A stretch of DNA of 64,000 nucleotides from CANJIV01 sp046330225 (lineage in GTDB: Bacteria > Actinomycetota > Thermoleophilia > Solirubrobacterales > Solirubrobacteraceae). Made by a program: the position numbers and the translations under genes. How positions within the stretch are numbered: position 1 is the first letter of the stretch; each line of letters begins with the position of its first letter. The stretch covers positions 558,001-622,000 of the forward strand of contig JAXLTD010000001.1 in the NCBI GenBank assembly GCA_046330225.1, in the 5' to 3' direction. The notes under the pieces were generated by a model. That model was not told where the DNA came from. It ran no database searches and worked only from the letters and a program-made list of their open reading frames with translations. Positions 1-8,836 of the stretch are shown piece after piece.

Positions 1-298
1 GCCGGTCCAGCGCGGCGACGTCAGGGCCGCCGAGCGCCTTGCGGCACGCGGCGATCGCGCCCTGGACGACCGCGGTGTCCGGGGCCTCGGACGGGGCCGC
101 CGTCCAGCGCTCGCCGTTGCCGCGGATCCAGGCGGCGTCGAGCCGGCGCAGACGCGCCACGGTCTCGGCAGGCCAGGCGCCGAACAGGGCGTAGTCGCCG
201 CCGAGCAGGAACCGGCGCACGCCCTGCGCCTGGGCATCCGCGAGCACCGCCTCGAGGGCCGGGAGGTTGCCATGGACGTCGTAGAGGAGGCCGAGCAT
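1..298 (-). CDS. calcineurin-like metallophosphoesterase, C-terminus beyond the window
   Basis: The reading frame starts with ATG at 298 and runs off the left edge, giving about 99 residues. The visible part reads LYDVHGNLPALEAVL near residues 5-19, then GGDYALFG and IRGNGE. These match the DxHGN, GDxx and GNHD/GNxE blocks of the YfcE/MJ0936-type metallophosphoesterases, which are soluble and cleave phosphodiesters or phosphomonoesters with two metal ions. The usual first-block DIHGN is present as DVHGN. The third block has GNGE where GNHD is common, so a metal ligand may differ. It is divergent to the acetyltransferase gene and the substrate is unknown. Confidence 0.8.
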   Translation of the reverse strand, partial: MLGLLYDVHGNLPALEAVLADAQAQGVRRFLLGGDYALFGAWPAETVARLRRLDAAWIRGNGERWTAAPSEAPDTAVVQGAIAACRKALGGPDVAALDR

Positions 299-322
299 CC
301 CCCGGATATACCATCGCCCGCC

Positions 323-925
323 GTGGCGGACCTCGAGATCACTGGCCCGGCGCTCACGCTGCGCTACCCCGTCGCCGCCGATGCGCCGGCGCTCTTCCGC
401 CGCGGGTCCGACCCCGAGGTGACGCGCTTCTTCTCGTGGGGGCCCTACCGGGAGGTGGCCGAGGCCGACGCGTACATCGAAAGCCTGCCCGGGCGCCGGG
501 CGGCGGGCAGCCTCCTGGACTTCGCGATCGTCCGCGACGGCGAGGCGCTCGGGATCACCGGCCTCAGCGAGCTTGCCGCCCGCGACCGCCGCGCCACGGT
601 GGGCAGCTGGATCGGCCGGCCCGAGTGGGGGACCGGGGTCAACGCGGAGGCGAAGGCGCTCATCTGCGCGCTGGCGTTCGGCCCGCTCGGCCTCGAGCGC
701 CTGACCGCCTACGCGGGGGCCGGCAACGACCGCTCCCAGGCAGCGCTGGCGAAGATCGGGTTCGTGCGCGAGGGCCGGCTGCGGCGCTTTCACCGCCACG
801 GCGCCCGGGTCCACGACGTGGCGATCTTCAGCCTCCTGCGCGACGAGTGGGCCGTCTCGCCGCTGGCCGCCGTCCCGGCCTGCATCTCGGGCGACGTGCC
901 GGTCGCGTTCGCGGCGGCTCCGTAG
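323..925 (+). CDS. GNAT family N-acetyltransferase (RimJ/RimL-like)
   Basis: About 200 residues with the layout of a RimJ/RimL-type acetyl-CoA-dependent N-acetyltransferase. LTLRYPVAADAPALFRR lies near the N-terminus, a WGTGVNAEA segment fits the acetyl-CoA pyrophosphate loop, and NDRSQAALAKIGFVREGRLR is the typical C-terminal N..S..A..K.GF..EG block. I prefer GTG at 323 because the in-frame ATG at 272 would overlap the start of the divergent phosphoesterase gene and adds 17 residues outside the domain. The end lies 3 bases from the convergent exchanger gene. The substrate cannot be told; it may be a protein N-terminus, an antibiotic or a small amine. Confidence 0.8.
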   Translation: MADLEITGPALTLRYPVAADAPALFRRGSDPEVTRFFSWGPYREVAEADAYIESLPGRRAAGSLLDFAIVRDGEALGITGLSELAARDRRATVGSWIGRPEWGTGVNAEAKALICALAFGPLGLERLTAYAGAGNDRSQAALAKIGFVREGRLRRFHRHGARVHDVAIFSLLRDEWAVSPLAAVPACISGDVPVAFAAAP

Positions 926-928
926 CCG

Positions 929-2002
929 CTACTCGAAGAACGTCAGGAACGCCAGCATCGCGTAGATGCCCACGAGCGCGACGCCTTCGGGGATCGTCGC
1001 CTCCCCGTCGCTGGTGATCTGCCAGACCGCCAGCGCCGTGATCAGCAGCGCACCGATGTAGACGGGGTCGATCACGAAGGTCAGGTGGTGGGCGAACAGC
1101 ATCGACACGAGCACGAGGACGGGGAACAGGAAGACGGCGATCTGGGCCACGGAGTTCTTCACGACGCTGATCGCGTCGTCGAACTTCCCCTTGGCGGCCA
1201 GCGAGATGCCGGCGAAGTTCTCCACCGCGTTGCCGGCGATCGCCACGACTACGAGGCCGGCGAAGGCGTCGGAGAGGTGCAGCGCGTCCATCGCCGGGCT
1301 GAGCGCGTCCACGAACCACTCGCTGATGAAGGCGGCGCCCACACCCGCGACCGCCAGCAGGGTGATCGCCGTGCGCAGCGGGACGTGCGGTCCGCCGCGC
1401 TCGGGCGTCTCGGCGGCCTGGACCCGCGTGTCGGCCTTGAGGTAGGACCGCAGCCACACGCCGTAGACGATGAGCAGCACGACGGCGCCGGCGACGGAGA
1501 TCTCCTCGGCGTGGGCCGACGCGCGGTCCCCGGTGGCGAGCGACAGCCCGAGGATCACGATGATGAACGTCGCGACGAGCAGCAGCGTCGCCGTGTCGTT
1601 CGGGAGGCGCGTCTGGAACGTCATGGTGCCGTCGGAGCGGCTGCGGGCGCCGGCGACGATCACGAGGCCGAGCACGAGCAGCGCGTTGGCGAAGAGCGAG
1701 CCGAGGATCGAGGTCTGCGCGACCGTCACTTCACCGGCCTGGAGCGCGAAGATCACGACGAAGAGCTCGGGCAGGTTGCCGAGCGTGGACTGGAGCACCC
1801 CGGTCACGCCCGGCCCGAAGTGCTCGCCGAGCGCGTCGGTCGCGAGCGCGACCACCCAGGCCAGGCCGGCGAGCGCGAGCGTCACGAAGGGGAAGACGAC
1901 GAGCCCGTCGACGCCGCCGTAGTGCAGCACGCCCGAGAGGACGGCCAGGACGGCGATGGCACCGAGCGCGAGCCGCTGGCGGGCAGAGAAGGCGGCGAGC
2001 AT
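929..2002 (-). CDS. calcium/proton (cation) exchanger, CaxA/ChaA-like
   Basis: A 357-residue, strongly hydrophobic protein of the Ca2+/cation antiporter superfamily, expected to exchange Ca2+ (or Na+/K+) for protons across the membrane. Two inverted-repeat signature blocks are visible: GNLPELFVVIFAL at residues 75-87 and GNAVENFAGI at 257-266, each carrying the acidic residue that binds cation in the alpha-repeats. About ten to eleven membrane segments can be counted. Between the two halves (about 190-210) lies a hydrophilic linker. It lies 23 bases downstream of the ABC permease gene on the same strand and could be co-transcribed with it. Confidence 0.88.
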   Translation of the reverse strand: MLAAFSARQRLALGAIAVLAVLSGVLHYGGVDGLVVFPFVTLALAGLAWVVALATDALGEHFGPGVTGVLQSTLGNLPELFVVIFALQAGEVTVAQTSILGSLFANALLVLGLVIVAGARSRSDGTMTFQTRLPNDTATLLLVATFIIVILGLSLATGDRASAHAEEISVAGAVVLLIVYGVWLRSYLKADTRVQAAETPERGGPHVPLRTAITLLAVAGVGAAFISEWFVDALSPAMDALHLSDAFAGLVVVAIAGNAVENFAGISLAAKGKFDDAISVVKNSVAQIAVFLFPVLVLVSMLFAHHLTFVIDPVYIGALLITALAVWQITSDGEATIPEGVALVGIYAMLAFLTFFE

Positions 2003-2025
2003 GCGCCGGAGAACCTACCGGCGGA

Positions 2026-2775
2026 TCAGGTGCGGCGCTGCTCCCAGGAGAAGCCGCGGATGGCCAGGATCGTGCCGGCGATCGCCCAGAGGCTGAGCAC
2101 GGCCAGGCTCGTGAGGTTGTCCGCCAGCCCCTGGCCGGTGACCATCGCTCCCGAGAGGCCGTCGATGAGCCGGGTGAGCGGAAGCGCCGCGCCGATGTCG
2201 CGCAGGACCGGCGGCGCGTTCTGGGCGTCGAAGAACACGCCGGAGACGAAGATCAGGGGCAGGAACACCGCGTTCACGTAGGCCGGGGCGGAGTCGAAGT
2301 TGGGGATCACATGGGCGTAGGCGACGCCGAGCGTGGCGAAGGCGACGACGCCGACCGCGACGAAGATCACGAGCTCGGGCCAGTCCTGCGGCCACGGCAG
2401 GCCGAAGAAGACCTTGCCCGCGATCGTGATGATCGCGACCTGGACGACCGTGTTCGTCACGGCGCTCAGCGCGATCCCGCTGAGGTAGGTGCCCCCGCGC
2501 AGCGGCGTCCCGTGGATCCGCTTGAGGATCCCCTGCTCGCGCAGGAACGTCATGTTGAAGGCCAGCGCCGTGAAGGTCGTCGACACGACGCTCATGCCCG
2601 CGATGCCGGGCACGATGATGTTGAGCGCCTTCTGGTTGCCCGAGAGGATCGCCCCGAGAAAGAACAGGATCACCAGCGGCAGCGCGAAGTTGAAGAACGC
2701 CGCGCTGGGATTGCGCCAGAACATCCGGCGCTCGAGGCGGTACTGGCGCCAGACCATCGCTGCGGCCTCAGCCAT
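2026..2775 (-). CDS. ABC-2 type exporter permease
   Basis: A 249-residue membrane protein with six predicted hydrophobic segments. The segment FLREQGILKRIHGTPL, between the second and third membrane helices, is typical of the DrrB/YadH-type ABC-2 permeases that export drugs, lipids or polysaccharide. Its start overlaps the end of the ATPase gene by 8 bases, so the two form a transporter pair. A second possible start is Met7. The cargo is unknown. The pair looks like the DrrAB-type antibiotic exporters common in Actinomycetota. Confidence 0.88.
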   Translation of the reverse strand: MAEAAAMVWRQYRLERRMFWRNPSAAFFNFALPLVILFFLGAILSGNQKALNIIVPGIAGMSVVSTTFTALAFNMTFLREQGILKRIHGTPLRGGTYLSGIALSAVTNTVVQVAIITIAGKVFFGLPWPQDWPELVIFVAVGVVAFATLGVAYAHVIPNFDSAPAYVNAVFLPLIFVSGVFFDAQNAPPVLRDIGAALPLTRLIDGLSGAMVTGQGLADNLTSLAVLSLWAIAGTILAIRGFSWEQRRT

Positions 2776-3625
2776 CGTCGGTCAGCTCCAAGTAGATGTC
2801 CTCGAGGCTCGGGCGGGACACGCTGAGGTCCTGCAGCCGCTCGCCCCGGGCCAGCGCGGCCGCGGTCAGCTCGTGCAGCAGCGTCGTCGGATCGTCGGTC
2901 TCGGCGACCTCGAGCTCGCCCGACCCGTTGCGGTGCGCGACGCGGTAGCGGAGGCTGCCCTCGCCGCCCAGCTCGCCGGGCGCGCCTTCGGCCAGGATCC
3001 GCCCGTCCTTGATGATCGCGACGCGGTCGGCGAGCGCCTGGGCCTCGTCGAGGTAGTGCGTCGTGAGCAGCACGGTCTTCCCGAGGTCGCGCAGCGACCG
3101 CACCGTGTCCCAGGCGGCCCGGCGCGCGGCCGGGTCGAAGCCGGTCGTCGGCTCGTCGAGGAAGACGAGATCCGGGTCGCCGACGAGGGCCAGCGCGAGG
3201 TCAAGCCGGCGCATCTGACCGCCCGAGAGCGTCCGCGTGCGCGCGCCGGCCTTCTCCTGCAGCCCGGCCACGGCGATCGTGTCGTCGACGTCGCGGGGGT
3301 GGGGGTAGAAGCCGGCCCAGTGCGCGACCGCCTCCCGCACGCTGAGGTGGCGGTACATCCCGCAGCTTTGGAGCACGATTCCGACCCGCTGGCGCAGGGC
3401 GATCTCGCGGCGGGCGGGGTCGTGGCCCAGGACCCGCACCTCGCCCTCGGTCGCGGCCCGGTACCCCTCGAGGATCTCGACCGTCGTGGTCTTGCCGGCG
3501 CCGTTGGGCCCGAGCAGGCCGAAGACCTCGCCCTGGCGGACCGTGAAGTCGATCCCCCGCACGGCGTCGAAGTCGCCGTAGCGCTTGCGCAGGCCGCGGA
3601 CCTCGATCGCGGCATCGGTCGTCAT
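2768..3625 (-). CDS. ABC exporter ATPase subunit (DrrA-like)
   Basis: A 285-residue nucleotide-binding subunit. Walker A GPNGAGKT is at residues 39-46, the signature LSGGQ at 133-137, and Walker B VFLDEPTTG ends in D157-E158. A Q-loop (LQSCG) and an H-loop (TTHYLDEA) are also present. The C-terminal extension resembles DrrA-type ATPases. ATG at 3625 begins just before the domain; another ATG lies 12 bases upstream (3637), and no strong ribosome-binding site separates them. It pairs with the permease gene, which it overlaps by 8 bases. It is divergent to ppx across roughly 90 bases with no obvious operator. Confidence 0.9.
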   Translation of the reverse strand: MTTDAAIEVRGLRKRYGDFDAVRGIDFTVRQGEVFGLLGPNGAGKTTTVEILEGYRAATEGEVRVLGHDPARREIALRQRVGIVLQSCGMYRHLSVREAVAHWAGFYPHPRDVDDTIAVAGLQEKAGARTRTLSGGQMRRLDLALALVGDPDLVFLDEPTTGFDPAARRAAWDTVRSLRDLGKTVLLTTHYLDEAQALADRVAIIKDGRILAEGAPGELGGEGSLRYRVAHRNGSGELEVAETDDPTTLLHELTAAALARGERLQDLSVSRPSLEDIYLELTDDG

Positions 3626-3721
3626 GGGGCGGATCATGTCAACGGCGGGGCGGCGGCGCTTGCCCCACAGCGGGGCGCGGGCCTGCGATGATCGGCGCGG
3701 CGGGCCCGTGGCTCGTCGCGG

Positions 3722-4612
3722 ATGCGCCTTGCCTGCGTCGATATCGGGTCGAACACGACGCGCGTGCTCGTGGCCGAGCCCGTGCCCGGCGGCCTGCGCG
3801 AGGTCCTGGCGCAGCGGGCGTTCACGGCCATCGGCCCGGGCCCGATCCCGCCCGAGCGGATCGTGGCGGTGGCCGCCCTCGTGGCCGCCCAGGTCCAGGC
3901 GGCCCGCGACGCCGGAGCGGATCGCCTCCGGGTCGTCGCGACCGCCGTGGTCCGCCAGGCGCCCAACGGCCCCGAGCTCGTGGCCGCCGTGCGCGCGGCC
4001 AGCCGGGCGCAGGTCGAGGTCCTGAGCGCACAGGAGGAGGCGCGACTCGCCTTCGCCGGCGCGGCCCACGCGTGCGGCGGAGGCTCCGCGGAGCCGATCG
4101 CCGTGGTGGACGTCGGCGGCGGGTCGTGCGAGATCGCCGTCGGCACCCGGGCCGGCGGGGCGCAGTGGTCGGCCTCGGTGCCGCTGGGCTCGGCCGGGCT
4201 GGCCGCCAGCCATCTCGCCTCCGATCCGTGCACCGTGGAGGAGCTCGGTGCGGCCCGGGGGGCGGCTCGCGCCGCCTTCGACCGGATCGAGGTGCCGGCC
4301 GCCAGCCGTGCGGTGGCGGTCGGCGGCAGCGCGACGTCGCTGCGCCGGATTGCGGGCGACCGCCTCGACCGGGCCGCGCTCGACGCCGCGGTCGCCGCGC
4401 TCGTGCGCCGGCCCCGGGCCGAGGTCGCGCGGGAGCTCGGGCTCGCGCCCGAGCGCGTCCGGCTGCTCCCCGCCGGGATCCTGCTGCTCGCGGCGGCGTC
4501 CGAGCGCGTCGGGCTCCCGCTCGAGATCGCCTGCGGCGGGCTGCGCGAGGGCGTGGTGCTCGGCCTCATAGCCGAGCCGGGTCCGGCGCGGCCCGCCGAA
4601 CCGGGGCTGTGA
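3722..4612 (+). CDS. ppx: exopolyphosphatase / pppGpp phosphatase family (Ppx/GppA)
   Basis: A 296-residue protein with the ASKHA-fold ATPase-like core of the Ppx/GppA family, which removes terminal phosphate from polyphosphate or converts pppGpp to ppGpp. Visible blocks are VDIGSNTTRVLVAEP near the N-terminus (phosphate loop 1), QEEARLAF, VVDVGGGSCEI (phosphate loop 2) and GGSATSLRRIAG. It lacks the C-terminal HD-like domain of the long enterobacterial Ppx, as in the short actinobacterial form. It leads the polyphosphate gene group, with a 46-base gap to the CHAD genes. Linkage with ppk1 favours polyphosphate as substrate. Confidence 0.9.
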   Translation: MRLACVDIGSNTTRVLVAEPVPGGLREVLAQRAFTAIGPGPIPPERIVAVAALVAAQVQAARDAGADRLRVVATAVVRQAPNGPELVAAVRAASRAQVEVLSAQEEARLAFAGAAHACGGGSAEPIAVVDVGGGSCEIAVGTRAGGAQWSASVPLGSAGLAASHLASDPCTVEELGAARGAARAAFDRIEVPAASRAVAVGGSATSLRRIAGDRLDRAALDAAVAALVRRPRAEVARELGLAPERVRLLPAGILLLAAASERVGLPLEIACGGLREGVVLGLIAEPGPARPAEPGL

Positions 4613-4658
4613 CGGCCGTTCACACGGGCGCGGCGCAGATCGGGGAGGATTGACCGGC

Positions 4659-5135
4659 ATGGCCCGCGCCAAGCAGATCCCCGGCCTCGAGCCCGACGAC
4701 GAGTTCCGCACCGCCGCGGCGACGGTCGTCGCGATGCGGGCCCGCGAGATGTTCGAGGAGGCCCACGACGTGCTCGACACGTCCGACATCGAGCGGGTGC
4801 ACGACATGCGCGTGGCCACGCGCCGGCTGCGCGCCGTGCTGGAGATCTTCGAGGCCTGCTTCGATCCGGCGCAGCACCGCGAGGTGCTGCGCGACGTCAA
4901 GCGGCTGACCGACGCCCTGGGGGAGCGGCGCGATCCCGACGTCCACATCGATGCGCTCATCCGCTACGCGGCTGTGGCCGCCAAGCCCGATCAGCCGGGC
5001 GTCGCCAGCCTGATCGCCCGGTTCCGCGACGAGCAGTCGGCGGGGAACCTCGTCCTCGCGTCGGCCCTGGAGCGCATGGAGGCCTCGGACCTGCGCGGCC
5101 GGATCACCGCGCTCATCGAAGGGGCGGGCGCGTGA
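4659..5135 (+). CDS. CHAD domain protein, first half
   Basis: A 158-residue, mostly helical protein matching the first four-helix half of a CHAD domain. This domain binds polyphosphate through rows of conserved basic residues. The block RVHDMRVATRRLRAVLEIF is the diagnostic His/Arg helix. ATG at 4659 is preferred over TTG at 4650 because GGGGAGG at 4641-4647 lies 11 bases upstream. Its stop overlaps the next gene's GTG start (GTGA), and that gene carries the other half of the domain. Such proteins localise to polyphosphate granules; the ppx-ppk1 context agrees. The split is described in the findings. Confidence 0.85.
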   Translation: MARAKQIPGLEPDDEFRTAAATVVAMRAREMFEEAHDVLDTSDIERVHDMRVATRRLRAVLEIFEACFDPAQHREVLRDVKRLTDALGERRDPDVHIDALIRYAAVAAKPDQPGVASLIARFRDEQSAGNLVLASALERMEASDLRGRITALIEGAGA

Positions 5136-5782
5136 GGGCGCGCCGCGTCAAGCGCCTCGATCCCGGCGGGACCCTGGCCGACAACGCCGAGCGCATCATT
5201 CGGGTGCGGCTCGACGAGGTCTACTCGTTCATGCCGCAGGCGCTCGACCCCGCCGAGGTGGCGGCGCTGCACAACATGCGCATCGCCGCCAAGCGGCTTC
5301 GCTACGTCCTCGAGGTCACCGCGTTCTGCTTCGGGCCCTACGCCGCCACCGCGGTCAAGCGCGCCCGCGACCTCCAGGACCTCCTCGGCGAGATCCACGA
5401 CTGCGACGTGATGATCCCGCGCGTGCTCGCGCACGTCGACCAGCTGCGGGCCCGCGACGCCGCGATGCTCCGCCTCCTCGCGTCCGGAGACACCGACCTC
5501 GATCCGGCGCTCAGCCGCGGCGTTCCGAACCGGGCTGCCTATCGCGGCCTCGAGGTGCTCGCGGTCCACCTGCAGGCGCGCCGCGACCTCCTGTTCGAGC
5601 AGTTCCTGGCGCTGTGGGGCCGGCTCGGGCGCCGCGGGTTTCGGGCCCGGCTGGAGGCGGCGATCGCCGAGCGGCCGCACCGTCACGCGGATCCCGCCGG
5701 GCCGCCCGACGGGCCAGAGCCCGGCGCTACGATGGACGCGCCCCGGGAGCCGCCGCCGCTCGGGCCGTCCGACCTCGCATGA
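5132..5782 (+). CDS. CHAD domain protein, second half
   Basis: A 216-residue protein carrying the second four-helix half of a CHAD domain. The block LHNMRIAAKRLRYVLEVT near residue 48 is the second His/Arg/Lys-rich helix, and HDCDVM follows. The last 40 residues are Pro-rich and probably disordered. It begins with a GTG that shares four bases with the stop of the first-half gene, and its own stop shares four bases with ppk1. Together the two halves make one usual-length CHAD protein of about 370 residues, so the two products probably assemble. The likely role is polyphosphate binding or granule organisation. Confidence 0.83.
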   Translation: MRARRVKRLDPGGTLADNAERIIRVRLDEVYSFMPQALDPAEVAALHNMRIAAKRLRYVLEVTAFCFGPYAATAVKRARDLQDLLGEIHDCDVMIPRVLAHVDQLRARDAAMLRLLASGDTDLDPALSRGVPNRAAYRGLEVLAVHLQARRDLLFEQFLALWGRLGRRGFRARLEAAIAERPHRHADPAGPPDGPEPGATMDAPREPPPLGPSDLA

Positions 5783-7902
5783 GCGCCCCCGACACCGCCA
5801 CGACGCCGATCGAGCCGATCGCGCTCGAGAACCCCGACCTCTACGTCAACCGCGAGCTGTCGTGGCTGGAGTTCAACGACCGCGTGCTCCAGCTCATGGA
5901 GGATCCCGATGTCCCGCTCCTGGAGCGGCTGAAGTTCGGGGCGATCTTCAGCTCGAACCTCGACGAGTTCTTCATGGTGCGCGTGGCCGGCCTGCACGAC
6001 AAGGTCGACGCCGGCATCGACAAGGCTGACCAGTCCGGGCTGAACGCCACGGAGCAGATCGACGCGATCCGCGCCCGGCTGCTCGGCCTGCTCGCGCGCC
6101 AGACGCGCGCGCTGGACCACGAGCTGCGCCCGGCGCTCGCCGAGCACGGCATCCGCATCATCGGGGTCGACGAGGTGCGCGAGCCCGAGCGCAGCGCCCT
6201 GCGGGCCCGCTTCCGCCGCCAGATCTTCCCGGTGCTCACGCCGCTCGCCGTTGGGCTCGGCCGCCCGTTCCCCTACATCTCGAACCTCAGCCTCTCGCTG
6301 GCGGTCCTCCTGCGCGACCCGGACAGCGACCAGCGGACGTTCGCCCGCGTGAAGGTGCCGGCGGAGATCCTGCCCCGGTTCGTGCCGGTCGCCGAGGGCG
6401 CGACGACGTTCGTGCCGCTCGAGGAGGTGATCGCGGACAACCTCGACGCGCTCTTCCCTGGCATGGAGATCCTCGACTCCGACGTCTTCCGGGTGACCCG
6501 CGACGCCGACTACGACGTGTCGGACGAGGCCGACGACGTGCTCCTCGCCGTCGAGGCCGAGCTGCGGCGCCGCCGGTTCGGCGAGGTCGTCCGGGTCGAG
6601 ATCGGCGCATCGATGAGCAAGCGCCTGCGCCGCCGGCTGGTCGAGGCCCTCGACGTCGAGGCGCGCGAGGTCTACGACATCGACGGGCTGCTCGACCTCA
6701 CCGACCTGTGGGAGATCGTGAAGCTGCCCGGCCACCTCGACCTGCGCGAGGCGCCGTTCACCCCGGTCACCCAGCCGCGGCTCCACGACGAGGAGGGCCA
6801 GCCGGCGAACGTGATGGCCGCGATGCGCAACGGCGACCTGCTCGTGCACCACCCCTACGACTCGTTCACGAGCTCGGTCGAACGGTTCGTCGCCCAGGCG
6901 GTCGAGGACCCCGACGTGCTCGCCATCAAGCAGACGGTGTACCGGACCAGCGACGACTCGCCGCTCGTCCCGGCGCTGATCGAGGCCAGCGAGCGCGGCA
7001 AGCAGGCCGTCTGCCTCGTGGAGCTCAAGGCCCGCTTCGACGAGCGCGCCAACATCCAGTGGGCGCGCAAGCTCGAGCAGTCCGGCGTCCACGTCGTCTA
7101 CGGCCACCCCGCGCTGAAGACCCACGCGAAGTGCGTAATGGTCGTCCGGCGCGAGGGCGACGGGATCCGGCACTACGTGCACATCGGGACCGGCAACTAC
7201 CACCCGACCACGGCCCGCCTCTACACCGACTTCGGCCTCTTCACCTGCGACGAGGAGATCGGCGCCGACGTCGCCGACATGTTCAACCACCTCACCGGCT
7301 ACGGCCGCCCGCAGCGCTACCGCCGCGTGCTCGTGGCACCCCACCACCTGCGTGACGGGATCCTCGCCGAGATCGACCGGCTGATCGAGCTCCACACGCC
7401 CCACCGTCCGTCCCGGATCGCCATGAAGATGAACTCCCTCATCGACGGCGAGTGCATCCGGGCGCTCTACCGGGCCTCGCAGGCCGGCGTGAAGGTCGAC
7501 CTCAACGTCCGCGGGATCTGCGGCCTGCGGCCGGGTGTCCCTGGCGTGTCGGAGACCGTTTCAGTGATGTCGATCGTCGGCCGCTTTCTCGAGCATTCGC
7601 GGATCTACGCGTTCGAGGCCTTCGACGAGGACACGCGCATCTTCATCGGCTCCGCCGACCTCATGCCGCGCAACCTCGACACGCGGGTCGAGCTCCTCAC
7701 GCCGGTGCTCGACGCCAGCCTCCGCGAGGACCTGATGGACACGCTCGAGCGCTGCTTCGCCGACGACACGAACGCCTGGGACCTGCGGCCCGACGGGTCG
7801 TGGCAGCGCCGCGTGCCGCTCGGGCCTGAGCCGCGCAGCGTGCAGCGCGAGCTGATGCTCGGCCACAGCGCCCGGGCATCCGAGGGCGCGGCGCCCGCAT
7901 GA
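5779..7902 (+). CDS. ppk1: polyphosphate kinase 1
   Basis: A 707-residue PPK1, which reversibly polymerises the gamma-phosphate of ATP into inorganic polyphosphate. The N-terminal block RELSWLEFNDRVLQ and SSNLDEFFMVRVAGL are typical. The two catalytic histidines are in KTHAKCVMV (H449, expected phosphohistidine) and EHSRIYAFEA (H606). Their 157-residue spacing equals that of H435 and H592 in the E. coli enzyme. Length matches the family. ATG at 5779 overlaps the CHAD stop, and the stop overlaps the downstream HD-like gene. The whole block 3722-8771 is therefore likely one polyphosphate operon. Confidence 0.97.
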   Translation: MSAPDTATTPIEPIALENPDLYVNRELSWLEFNDRVLQLMEDPDVPLLERLKFGAIFSSNLDEFFMVRVAGLHDKVDAGIDKADQSGLNATEQIDAIRARLLGLLARQTRALDHELRPALAEHGIRIIGVDEVREPERSALRARFRRQIFPVLTPLAVGLGRPFPYISNLSLSLAVLLRDPDSDQRTFARVKVPAEILPRFVPVAEGATTFVPLEEVIADNLDALFPGMEILDSDVFRVTRDADYDVSDEADDVLLAVEAELRRRRFGEVVRVEIGASMSKRLRRRLVEALDVEAREVYDIDGLLDLTDLWEIVKLPGHLDLREAPFTPVTQPRLHDEEGQPANVMAAMRNGDLLVHHPYDSFTSSVERFVAQAVEDPDVLAIKQTVYRTSDDSPLVPALIEASERGKQAVCLVELKARFDERANIQWARKLEQSGVHVVYGHPALKTHAKCVMVVRREGDGIRHYVHIGTGNYHPTTARLYTDFGLFTCDEEIGADVADMFNHLTGYGRPQRYRRVLVAPHHLRDGILAEIDRLIELHTPHRPSRIAMKMNSLIDGECIRALYRASQAGVKVDLNVRGICGLRPGVPGVSETVSVMSIVGRFLEHSRIYAFEAFDEDTRIFIGSADLMPRNLDTRVELLTPVLDASLREDLMDTLERCFADDTNAWDLRPDGSWQRRVPLGPEPRSVQRELMLGHSARASEGAAPA

Positions 7903-8771
7903 GCGGGCCGCCGGACCCGTCCGGGCCCGCCGAGCCGTCCGCGCCGGACGGCGGCGCGTCCGGCGCGCCGGTGCCGATCCGCGAGGCGATCGCGGCGGTC
8001 GACATCCACGTCCCGACCCGGGGGAACCGCAAGCTCGAGCAGTTCCTGGCCGCGGTCGCCGCCGACGATCAGCTCAAGGCCTGGTGGCACGTGGCGGCCG
8101 TCAACGCCACGCGCCGGCTCGGCATGTCCGACCACTCGTGGGTCCACATCCAGATCGTCACGAACATCGCGCTGCGGCTGGCCCGGCTGCTCTTCCGGCG
8201 CGGCGTCGTGCCCGGCATGGTGGCCGACTACGCCATGACCGACCGCGACGCCGAGGTGGTGATCGTCGCCGGCTGCCTGCTGCACTGCGTCGGCATGACG
8301 GTGCACCGCACCGACCACGAGGAGTACTCGCTCTTCCTGGCGGCCGACAAGCTGCCGGAGCTGCTGGCCGGCGTGTACGACGAGCCCGAGCGCTCGGTCG
8401 TCGTGGCCGAGGCCCTGCACGCGATCATCGGCCACCGCCGCCGCGGCGACCCGTTCACCGTGGAGGCCGGGATCGTCCGCGTCGCCGACGCGCTGGACAT
8501 GGCGCGCGGCCGTTCGCGCGTGCCCTTCGAGGCCGGCCAGCACAACATCCATTCGCTCTCGGCCTACGCGATCGAGGAGGTCAAGATCGTCGCCGGCCGC
8601 GACCGCGCGGTCCGGGTCGAGATCCTCATGTCCAACAGCGCCGGCATCTTCCAGGTCGACGAGCTCCTCGCCACGAAACTCCGCGGCTCGGGCCTCGAGG
8701 AGCACATCGAGGTCGTTGCCCGCATCGAAGCCGAGCACGAGGAGCGGCTGCTCCCCGTGTTCAAGCTGTAG
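7899..8771 (+). CDS. HD-domain-like phosphohydrolase with altered HD pair
   Basis: A 290-residue protein whose first ~28 residues are Pro/Gly-rich. The rest reads like an HD-superfamily domain: DHSWVHIQIVTNIALRL (H79/H83), AGCLLHCVGMTVHRTDHEEYS (H129), ALHAIIGHRRRGDP (H174, H179) and VRVADALDMARGR (D197/D200). In the family H129 should be followed by Asp to complete the metal site; here it is Cys130. The protein may bind metal differently or be non-catalytic. It is translationally coupled to ppk1 by an ATGA overlap, so its role probably lies in polyphosphate or nucleotide phosphate turnover. The actual substrate is unknown. Confidence 0.72.
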   Translation: MSGPPDPSGPAEPSAPDGGASGAPVPIREAIAAVDIHVPTRGNRKLEQFLAAVAADDQLKAWWHVAAVNATRRLGMSDHSWVHIQIVTNIALRLARLLFRRGVVPGMVADYAMTDRDAEVVIVAGCLLHCVGMTVHRTDHEEYSLFLAADKLPELLAGVYDEPERSVVVAEALHAIIGHRRRGDPFTVEAGIVRVADALDMARGRSRVPFEAGQHNIHSLSAYAIEEVKIVAGRDRAVRVEILMSNSAGIFQVDELLATKLRGSGLEEHIEVVARIEAEHEERLLPVFKL

Positions 8772-8836
8772 GCGTTTCGCGCCGATCCGCGTGCGTCCCA
8801 CCACGGCCTGTGCCGGGCGGCCGCTCGCGTTTCCGC

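Noticed and set aside
1085..2281. Rightward open frame opposite the cation exchanger
   Set aside because: Its product is Arg/Glu/Gly-rich with no hydrophobic core; the leftward frame is an evident membrane exchanger.
4618..4624. Single GTTCACA before the CHAD genes as a PHO box
   Set aside because: No second unit at 11 bases on either side, so no support for a regulatory array.
4650..5782. CHAD split as a plain sequencing frameshift
   Set aside because: The neat GTGA overlap and normal start for the second half argue for two real genes, but I cannot exclude an error from one sequence.
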